Shown here: in pieces, positions 7,789-13,392 of the stretch
Layout: each line of letters starts with the position of its first letter
Numbering within the stretch: position 1 is the first letter of the stretch
Source: Bacteriovoracaceae bacterium UBA1511
GTDB taxonomy: Bacteria > Bdellovibrionota > Bacteriovoracia > Bacteriovoracales > Bacteriovoracaceae
DNA: 14,807 bases
Reading direction: 5' to 3'
Assembly: GCA_002323535.1 (NCBI GenBank)
Contig: DCQT01000039.1
Span: forward strand, 512-15,318
Notes under the pieces: model-generated
Seen by the model: the letters and a program-made list of their open reading frames with translations, nothing else
The model's database searches: none
What the model was told of the DNA's origin: nothing
Translations under genes and position numbers: made by a program

Positions 7789-8551
7789 TAAAGTTCAGGT
7801 TGGTATTCAAGAAGGCATTGCAACTGTAAAAATTAATAATCTCTCCAAAAAAAATGCGCTCGATAATGACGTCATAATTGCTCTCGTGTCTGAGTTGAGC
7901 AACCTTGATAAAAATCCAACTGTCGAAGTTATTCTTCTTGGAGGAGAGGGAGATATTTTTTGTGCTGGTGGTGATGTGAAGGCCATGAAAACAAAAACAG
8001 AAATGTTCTCTGGCGATTCTATTGAGCTTCAAAAAAATTATGAATGGGGAATTCAAGAAATTCCAAGGACAATAGAGCGCATCAATACACCAATTATAGC
8101 TGTTGTAAATGGTGGTGCCGTTGGGGCAGGTGTGGACCTCGCTTGTATGTGCGATATGCGAATTGGAAGTGAAGAGTCATTTTTTAGTGAATCGTTTGCT
8201 TTTTTGGCGCTTGTTCCCGGAGATGGAGGAACTTTTTTTCTTCCTCGAGTAGTCGGTTACTCTAAAGCGATGGAGATGTTTTTTACTGGCGCCAAATATG
8301 ATTCAAAGAGTGCTCTTGATATGGGACTATTAAATAAAATTGTTTCAAAAGAGACTTTATGGGATGAGGCAATAGAACTGGCCCAAAAAGTAAAACGGAA
8401 TTCTTATCAGGCGTTGAGATTAACTAAAAAGTCAATGAAGATGGCTTACGCCACATCCAATCTTGAAACTGTTCTTGATGGGTTAAGTGCATATCAAGGA
8501 ATTACACAAAACAGTAATGATCACTTTGAAAGGATAGGAATTAAAAATTAA
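7760..8551 (+). CDS. Enoyl-CoA hydratase/isomerase family protein, catalytic glutamates not conserved
   Basis: A second crotonase-fold protein of 263 residues at the end of the leucine operon. It shows the N-terminal EGIATVKINNLSKKNAL, the oxyanion-hole segment IFCAGGDVKAMK, NGGAVGAGVDLACMCDMR and LVPGDGGTFFLPRVVG. Relative to rat crotonase (alignment from memory), the Glu144 position is Asp126 and the Glu164 position is Phe146, so ordinary hydration of enoyl-CoA is doubtful. It could be an isomerase or another crotonase-family activity. Two starts are possible: ATG at 7760 with AAAGG six bases upstream, overlapping liuE by 29 bases, or GTG at 7778 with GGAG six bases upstream, overlapping by 11 and giving 257 residues. 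The ATG is used here, but the GTG is about equally likely. The substrate is unknown; context suggests acyl-CoA catabolism. Confidence 0.85.
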   Translation: MLLEIVVENNKVQVGIQEGIATVKINNLSKKNALDNDVIIALVSELSNLDKNPTVEVILLGGEGDIFCAGGDVKAMKTKTEMFSGDSIELQKNYEWGIQEIPRTIERINTPIIAVVNGGAVGAGVDLACMCDMRIGSEESFFSESFAFLALVPGDGGTFFLPRVVGYSKAMEMFFTGAKYDSKSALDMGLLNKIVSKETLWDEAIELAQKVKRNSYQALRLTKKSMKMAYATSNLETVLDGLSAYQGITQNSNDHFERIGIKN

Positions 8552-8893
8552 ATGAAGTCTTTAATTCTAATTTTATTTTTCGTTTCATGCTCCCATGTTG
8601 AATTTATTAATACCTCTAATGTACCTGTGAACTTTGTTGGCCAACAGGGACATGAAATCGAGTATGAAAAAAAGTTTGACACAAATTTTTATCTATGGGG
8701 CACAATGCCCAGAAAAGTCATTGTCGATTTTAAAGAAATAACAGATGAATTAGATCTTAAATCTGTCGCTTCTCTAAAAATAAAAAGAGTAAACAAACTT
8801 TCATCATACCTTTGGCCTTTATTCACCTTTGGCTTTGTGGCGCCGAGATACTATGTACTTTCTTTTAAAGCCCCTAAAGAGAGTATGTTTTGA
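8552..8893 (+). CDS. Small lipoprotein, Bor-like
   Basis: A 113-residue predicted lipoprotein. The signal peptide is very short, with a hydrophobic run and a lipobox-like FVSC placing the lipidated cysteine at residue 13. The mature part is beta-rich. Its middle and C-terminal layout (FYLWGTMPRKVIVDF, then SYLWPLFTFGFVAPRYYVLSF) resembles the lambda/E. coli Bor serum-resistance lipoprotein in order and spacing, judged from memory. Bor sits in the outer membrane; localisation here is inferred only. The ATG directly follows the preceding stop, and the nearest AGGA is about 12 bases upstream, so translation probably depends on coupling. It may simply be the tail of the leucine operon. There is no functional evidence linking it to leucine metabolism. 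Confidence 0.7.
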   Translation: MKSLILILFFVSCSHVEFINTSNVPVNFVGQQGHEIEYEKKFDTNFYLWGTMPRKVIVDFKEITDELDLKSVASLKIKRVNKLSSYLWPLFTFGFVAPRYYVLSFKAPKESMF

Positions 8894-9198
8894 TTCGACC
8901 TCTAATTTTTATTTTTATTTTTACAAGTTGCTCATCCTCGGTAGTAATTTCTCAAAGTGGGTGCCCTGGATCGAAAATTCTTTTGGGCAAATCAAAGCCA
9001 GTGGATGATTTAAAAAATGAACTTATTTGGATGCCTAAAGCTCCTTTTTCGAGAGAGGAAGTAGTTTTATTTAAAAAAGACGAGGGAGGGTGTCCTTCAA
9101 AGATAATGACGCCTGTTGTTGTAAAAGATGACTTTCTGAGTGTGCTATTAAGCTTTATTCCTTTTTTTCCTCAATCGAGTATTTTTTACATTCACTAA
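8890..9198 (+). CDS. Small hypothetical lipoprotein with TTG start
   Basis: A 102-residue predicted lipoprotein not recognised as a named family. The start is TTG at 8890, overlapping the stop of the upstream lipoprotein by four bases (TTGA), with GAGAG about six bases before it. No in-frame ATG precedes the signal sequence. The leader is short and hydrophobic (PLIFIFIF) and ends in TSC, giving a lipidated cysteine at residue 14. Two more cysteines lie in SGCPGS and GGCPSK, a paired pattern that could form a disulphide in the periplasm. The C-terminus is hydrophobic (SVLLSFIPFFP). The overlap and matching lipoprotein design suggest the two small proteins act together or arose by duplication. 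An alternative is that the TTG call is wrong and the ORF is untranslated. Confidence 0.55.
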   Translation: MIRPLIFIFIFTSCSSSVVISQSGCPGSKILLGKSKPVDDLKNELIWMPKAPFSREEVVLFKKDEGGCPSKIMTPVVVKDDFLSVLLSFIPFFPQSSIFYIH

Positions 9199-9290
9199 CT
9201 ACCTAAAAAGATATAGTTTTTTTTCTACCTGGAAATAGTGGTCTATAGAGGACTACACCTTGCAATCAGAAATTTATATTTGGAGGATTT
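9199..9290 (+). other. Intergenic leader before the envelope module
   Basis: This 92-base spacer separates the lipoprotein pair from the next operon. It contains a run of eight T at about 9217-9224 without a hairpin in front, TATAGA at 9244-9249 that could be a -10 element but lacks a good -35, and a six-pair stem GTGGTC/GACTAC (9238-9243 with 9251-9256, one G-U pair). GGAGGA at 9282-9287 is the strongest ribosome binding site in the window and lies just before the ATG at 9291. Confidence 0.45.
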
Positions 9291-10205
9291 ATGAGAATTT
9301 CTACTTTCGTTTTAGGTTTAGCATTATCTGCTAACGCATTTTCAAACACGCTTGAGCAAGCGAACACTCTTTTTTCTAAAAGGGGAGAAAAAGCTCAATA
9401 CGCAAAAGAAGCAGCTGATGCATATAAAGCTTTAGCAACTCAAGCAACTGATTCTAAAACACAAGCACTAAGAAAAGTTGATCAAGCAAAAGCACTTTAC
9501 TTTTTTGGTGGAAAAGTCAGCTCAAAAGAGCAAAAGTTAAGTGTTTATAAAGAAGCTTATACTTCAGCAAAAAGTGCAATTTCTCTTCTATCTTCTTCTA
9601 CAGGTGTTCCAGCATCTGACGTAACTCCAGCAGAACTTGCTTTTGCTCACTACCAGTACGCGATAAACCTAGCGAGATGGGGAAAAACAAATGGAATTAC
9701 TTCATCAATCTCAAAACTTCCTGAGTTAATGAGAAATCTTGAAACAGTTATTAAATTAGACGAAACTGTAGCGAACTACGGTGCTTACAGAACGATTGGT
9801 AAAACAAAGTATGCAGTTCCAGCGGCGATTGCAAGACTTGTAGGACTTGGAAACTTCACAACTGACGATGCTCTTGATGCTCTTTTTACAGCATATGACA
9901 ACACAGTAATGTACGTTGACGAGCTCGGTGTTGAGACATCAAAGAACTCGACAACAACTCTTTATATTCTTGACGTTTTAGCAGAGCTTGAAGAAAGAGG
10001 GGACTTCTGTGATATTTTTAGATCAGTTAAGCTAATCAGCGAAAAAGGTGATGCTTTTATTGCAAAGCTTTTCCCAACTAAAACTCCAGAAGCAAAAGAA
10101 GACTTTAAATTCATCATGGACTGTGCTGCAAGCAAAGATAAGTGTGAAGCTGGTGACATCGCTGCTGGAAAAGACTTCACTGAACTTGCTAAGTCTTGTC
10201 GTTAG
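9291..10205 (+). CDS. Secreted alpha-helical repeat protein, TatT-like
   Basis: A 304-residue protein with a Sec signal peptide (MRISTFVLGLALSANAFS, cleavage probably near ANA or AFS), hence probably periplasmic. The mature part is almost entirely helical and Ala-rich with TPR-like periodicity. The segment YQYAINLARWGKTNGITSS through ETVIKLDETVANYGAYRTIG is like the TatT/TRAP-associated TPR proteins (Treponema TatT family), where an 'RWG...NGI' helix and 'VIKLD...YG..R.LG' recur. This is recalled, not searched. Unlike Treponema TatT it has no lipobox. Four cysteines lie only in the C-terminal part (240, 278, 285, 303), suggesting two disulphides. No TRAP DctP/Q/M genes are nearby; the partners are an outer-membrane barrel candidate and a lipoprotein. 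A strong GGAGGA site and C-ending Asn, Tyr and Phe codons hint at high expression. Confidence 0.75.
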   Translation: MRISTFVLGLALSANAFSNTLEQANTLFSKRGEKAQYAKEAADAYKALATQATDSKTQALRKVDQAKALYFFGGKVSSKEQKLSVYKEAYTSAKSAISLLSSSTGVPASDVTPAELAFAHYQYAINLARWGKTNGITSSISKLPELMRNLETVIKLDETVANYGAYRTIGKTKYAVPAAIARLVGLGNFTTDDALDALFTAYDNTVMYVDELGVETSKNSTTTLYILDVLAELEERGDFCDIFRSVKLISEKGDAFIAKLFPTKTPEAKEDFKFIMDCAASKDKCEAGDIAAGKDFTELAKSCR

Positions 10206-10217
10206 TTGGTGATTAGT

Positions 10218-11468
10218 ATGAGAAAAATTATTTCAATAACTCTTGGAGCAGGTCTTATGGCCAGCTCCTGCTTTGCCGGCGACTTGAAAGCTCCGTTTTC
10301 GTTTCCTACAGCAAAGGTTCTTCCTAAGGGAATTAGAAACCTAAGTATGAAGGGACTTTTTGCTCGTGCTTCACAGCGTTTGAATGAAAATGGGGAAACC
10401 GTTGTTTTGGCAAATGCTTTAAATAGTACAATAACTTTTCAAAAAGTTTATGATTCTAAAAAAACCGACTTTGATAAAGCGAGTATTTTAAATGTCATGC
10501 ATAGACTTGGAAAAGACTTTGATGATTCATTTGGTTATTCAACGGGTGATGTGAGAGTTGCGGCGACGGCCAGAGTTCCTGTATTTGCTTTTGGTTTAAC
10601 GAAAAAAATCACGGTTGCTGCTGCTGTACCAGTAATTAAATCTTCAATGAAGATTAAAACTGGCGTTGTTCAACAAAACCAAGCTCTTCATACTCAGATG
10701 ATTCAAACACTCAACGATAGTGGTGTTCCATCTAAAGTTGTAGAGACAATGAATAAGTTATCTATGCCTATTACTGAAAAGCTTAATGAGTATGGGTACC
10801 TTGCTCCAGTTGGTGAAGAAAAAGATGAGCTTGGAGATATTAAACTTGTTGGTAAGTACAATAACTACCAAGATGATCAGCTTATGATTACTTCTCAAGT
10901 AGATGTGACACTTCCTACGGGGAAAGACGCAAATGTAATGGAAGTTGTTGATGTGGCCAGTGGGGATGATCAAACTGACTTAGGTCTTGGCGTTGCTGTG
11001 GATTACAAAGTTTCTGATTCTTTCACTTTCTCAGGTGGCCTTGGTTACCAATGGCAACTTGCTGATACTAATGCTGAGAGAATACCTGAGGTAAGCTACT
11101 CACGTGCAACTCCGGATATTGACTGGAATACAAACCGAGATCTTGGAAACGTAGCAAACCTTCAGCTTGCGGGTAATTGGAGCTACAAAGGGTTCAATCT
11201 TGGCGCTGGATATTCTTATCAATCAAAAGAAAAAGATCGTTACTCAGGTAGTGAATTTTCAAGTGAGAGATATGAATGGCTAACTCAAGAAACAAAACAA
11301 GAAATGCAAAGTATGCAAGTAACAGCTGGACTAGATACGATTTATCTATTTAGAAAAAAAGCGTTTCCTGCACCACTTAAAATTATGTTCACTTACACAA
11401 ATGTGATCGATGGAATTAACGTGGTAAAAGATCCACTTTATTCAGTTGATTTCAATATGTATTTTTAA
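10218..11468 (+). CDS. Putative outer-membrane beta-barrel protein
   Basis: A 416-residue exported protein. The ATG at 10218 is chosen over TTG 10206 and GTG 10209 because it places the signal peptide MRKIISITLGAGLMASSCFA at the N-terminus, with cleavage before GDLKAP. GGTG six bases upstream is a weak binding site, so coupling to the gene ending 12 bases earlier is likely. The mature chain has many alternating hydrophobic/polar strands, for example VRVAATARVPVFAFGL, KITVAAAVPVI, MITSQVDVTLPTG, FTFSGGLGYQW and FNLGAGYSYQS. It ends SVDFNMYF: a terminal Phe with alternating hydrophobics is the usual signal for BAM insertion. The layout resembles 'MetA-pathway/phenol-degradation' type barrels (Phenol_MetA_deg), but that assignment is tentative. 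A role in transport or envelope structure with its neighbours is inferred. Confidence 0.7.
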   Translation: MRKIISITLGAGLMASSCFAGDLKAPFSFPTAKVLPKGIRNLSMKGLFARASQRLNENGETVVLANALNSTITFQKVYDSKKTDFDKASILNVMHRLGKDFDDSFGYSTGDVRVAATARVPVFAFGLTKKITVAAAVPVIKSSMKIKTGVVQQNQALHTQMIQTLNDSGVPSKVVETMNKLSMPITEKLNEYGYLAPVGEEKDELGDIKLVGKYNNYQDDQLMITSQVDVTLPTGKDANVMEVVDVASGDDQTDLGLGVAVDYKVSDSFTFSGGLGYQWQLADTNAERIPEVSYSRATPDIDWNTNRDLGNVANLQLAGNWSYKGFNLGAGYSYQSKEKDRYSGSEFSSERYEWLTQETKQEMQSMQVTAGLDTIYLFRKKAFPAPLKIMFTYTNVIDGINVVKDPLYSVDFNMYF

Positions 11469-11481
11469 TGAGAGGTTTAAG

Positions 11482-12642
11482 ATGAAAAATTTAAATACAA
11501 TCCTTGTATCTCTTCTGTTAATTTCTTGTGGACGTGTTGCTCAAAACCCTGTTGTTGAAAATTTTACTTTCAAAAAACCTACGGTTATTCCTTTTTCTAC
11601 ATCTTCAATGGTTTCACCCATGGTTCGTGCAGCCACCATTGTCGTCGTGCCAGAGCGTGAGGACGTAAAAGATCTCGTTTTTAACCCTATGGATGGGTCC
11701 ACTGCGGCTGAGTGGAGTGATCTATATACCAATTTAGATTACTCTGAGTTTCTTCCAAAAGAATTTACAAAAGAGATGTCTATTGAAGAAAAAATTCTTG
11801 GTGCCTCAGAGGTTGTTATGGCCGCTGGTTCAATTAGGGATCAATATCTTAGAAACTTAAGTAGTCTTGAATCTGACTTTTCGGAAAAAGAAGAAGAAGT
11901 TAGAGCTTACGAAGACTCTGCAGGACTAACAGATATCACTTGTTACTACGCTTCAAGACCTAGAAGGGGGAATCCTTACACTTGTCGATTTGATGAGGAT
12001 GCTGCCTCAGGATTTACGAGAACTAAAACTTTTTATTCTTGTGAAAACTGGGCGCTTTTTTCATTAGATGCCAACCAAGAAGTTCATGTTCAATTTCAAA
12101 AACACCTCGAGATTGCACAAAACTGTGAAGGACTTCAAGCGGAGCTTGATGAGATCAACACTGTTATTCAAGCAAGAAAGTTAACTCGATTAAGCGCTGA
12201 AAACGTTGTTCTGGACCTTCTTTTAGAAACTGAAAAAGTGACGGATCTTGTTTTTGCCGCAAAAGCTGCAACAATTGAAAAACCAGACTCCATAGGCGAT
12301 GAGAGCTCTCTTGTTTTTTCTGCGGATAAAATGAGTGTTGAAGAGTTTAAGCTTTTTGTAGATTTTCTTCCGGGTAACTCTAGTAAGGTTGGTTACGCGG
12401 AGTACTCTATGGCCAATGGACTTATTCGTGATGTGAGTGTTTACATGAGTGACCTTGGTGTGAAAAAATTAAAATTTACTCTCGAGCTTCCTGATATGAC
12501 ATTTTTTGTCGACGCGGATATCAGTGTAGAAAAAATGCCTATTGGATTTAGAGTTATTGATTCAGCGGCAAGAGTTGAGTTTAATAATGAAAAAACAAGA
12601 AAAGGTGTTTTTAAATTAGAGTTTGATACAATTAAGCTTTAG
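11482..12642 (+). CDS. Hypothetical lipoprotein with coiled coil and cysteine-rich middle
   Basis: A 386-residue predicted lipoprotein not recognised as a known family. The ATG at 11482 (AGAGG six bases upstream) gives a clean signal peptide with lipobox LISC and lipidated Cys16. An upstream in-frame ATG at 11446 would bury the signal sequence and overlap the previous gene. After a probable disordered linker, a charged helical segment (about residues 115-150, rich in Leu, Glu and Lys) looks like a coiled coil. Four cysteines at 154, 168, 187 and 215 mark a small domain likely held by disulphides. The remaining C-terminal half is mixed alpha/beta. It follows the barrel gene by 13 bases and is last in the module, ending before a strong terminator. 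A barrel-associated lipoprotein is a reasonable guess, but no function can be read from the sequence. Confidence 0.7.
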   Translation: MKNLNTILVSLLLISCGRVAQNPVVENFTFKKPTVIPFSTSSMVSPMVRAATIVVVPEREDVKDLVFNPMDGSTAAEWSDLYTNLDYSEFLPKEFTKEMSIEEKILGASEVVMAAGSIRDQYLRNLSSLESDFSEKEEEVRAYEDSAGLTDITCYYASRPRRGNPYTCRFDEDAASGFTRTKTFYSCENWALFSLDANQEVHVQFQKHLEIAQNCEGLQAELDEINTVIQARKLTRLSAENVVLDLLLETEKVTDLVFAAKAATIEKPDSIGDESSLVFSADKMSVEEFKLFVDFLPGNSSKVGYAEYSMANGLIRDVSVYMSDLGVKKLKFTLELPDMTFFVDADISVEKMPIGFRVIDSAARVEFNNEKTRKGVFKLEFDTIKL

Positions 12643-12661
12643 TAAATCTCCATAAATTTCG

Positions 12662-12692
12662 AAAAAAGACGGCCCATTAAGGGCCGTTTTTT
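12662..12692. terminator. Bidirectional intrinsic terminator
   Basis: ACGGCCC (12669-12675) and GGGCCGT (12681-12687) form a perfect seven-pair GC-rich stem with an ATTAA loop, flanked by a six-A run on the left and a six-T run on the right. It therefore works on both strands, ending the envelope module from the left and the photolyase operon from the right. The T-run overlaps the stop codon of the minus-strand dehydrogenase (12691-12693). Confidence 0.93.
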
Positions 12693-13392
12693 ATTTCTTA
12701 ATAGAGCTCATTCCGCCATCAATTGATAATATCTGTCCTGTCATCCAGCTTGATTTTTCACTAAGTAAAAATAATGCCATTTCAGCGATATCTTCAGGTC
12801 GTCCAATTCTCATCATCGGATGTTTTTTTTCACTAGCTTCTTTCATTTTAGGGTTTGAGGTTATTTTCTCTGAAAGCGCTGTTTCGGTTAAACCGGGGGC
12901 GATGCAGTTAAAACGCACTTTAGGTGCGTACTCCGCAGCAAGTGTTTTTGTTAACCCTTCGACTGCTCCTTTTGCACTAGATATACTTGCATGAAAGGGA
13001 AGTCCTTGTCCCACGGCAACCGTCGAAAAGAAAACACAGCTTGAGTCGGCCGTCTTTTTTAGCTTGGGCATTAACTTTTGAAGGATTTTAATATTTCCTA
13101 GAAGATTAATATTTAAATCATCCATGAATTCATCCATTGAATATCTCTCAAAAGGTCTTAGATTAATTGAGCCTGGTAAATATACATAACCATCTATTTG
13201 GTCCGGGAGGTCAAAGTCAAATTCATCTTTTGTGGCATCAAACTTAGTTGAATGATATAGAGAGCCTAGATCTCTTGGCCCTTCAGATGAAAATCGACTA
13301 AAGTGGTGAACATTTGCTTCCTGCTCTAAGAGTCTAGTAACAATAACTTCACCAATTCCTCGGTTCCCTCCGATAATAATATAGTTTTTCAT
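12691..13392 (-). CDS. Short-chain dehydrogenase family protein lacking the catalytic tyrosine
   Basis: A 233-residue Rossmann-fold SDR. The nucleotide-binding loop is GGNRGIG at 8-14. The usual NNAG region reads LPGSINLRPF, the active-site serine is Ser123 in FFSTVAVGQG, and the tail has NCIAPGLTETAL and SWMTGQILSIDGG. The classical YxxxK is not intact: Lys141 is present in SISSAKGAVEGLTK, but the residue four before it is Ile137. The FHASIxxAKGAVEGLT form is, from memory, shared by an SDR subgroup often near photolyase genes, so the change is probably family-wide and not a local mutation. Substrate and even catalysis are unknown. The start ATG overlaps the photolyase TGA (ATGA), with AAAGGA just upstream, so the two are translationally coupled. 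Confidence 0.85.
   Translation of the reverse strand: MKNYIIIGGNRGIGEVIVTRLLEQEANVHHFSRFSSEGPRDLGSLYHSTKFDATKDEFDFDLPDQIDGYVYLPGSINLRPFERYSMDEFMDDLNINLLGNIKILQKLMPKLKKTADSSCVFFSTVAVGQGLPFHASISSAKGAVEGLTKTLAAEYAPKVRFNCIAPGLTETALSEKITSNPKMKEASEKKHPMMRIGRPEDIAEMALFLLSEKSSWMTGQILSIDGGMSSIKK

Noticed and set aside
9238..9256. GTGGTC/GACTAC hairpin as a terminator
   Set aside because: The stem has six pairs including a G-U, and the T-run lies before it, not after, so it does not form an intrinsic terminator for the plus strand.
9291..10205. A TRAP transporter operon
   Set aside because: Only the TatT-like protein is present. No substrate-binding DctP or membrane DctQ/DctM genes occur, and the neighbours are a barrel candidate and a lipoprotein.
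10206..10217. TTG 10206 or GTG 10209 as the start of the barrel gene
   Set aside because: The ATG at 10218 gives a normal Sec signal peptide, so the four extra codons are unnecessary.
11446..11481. Upstream ATG at 11446 as the start of the large lipoprotein
   Set aside because: It would add 12 polar or charged residues before the lipoprotein signal and overlap the barrel gene. The ATG at 11482 has AGAGG at a good spacing.
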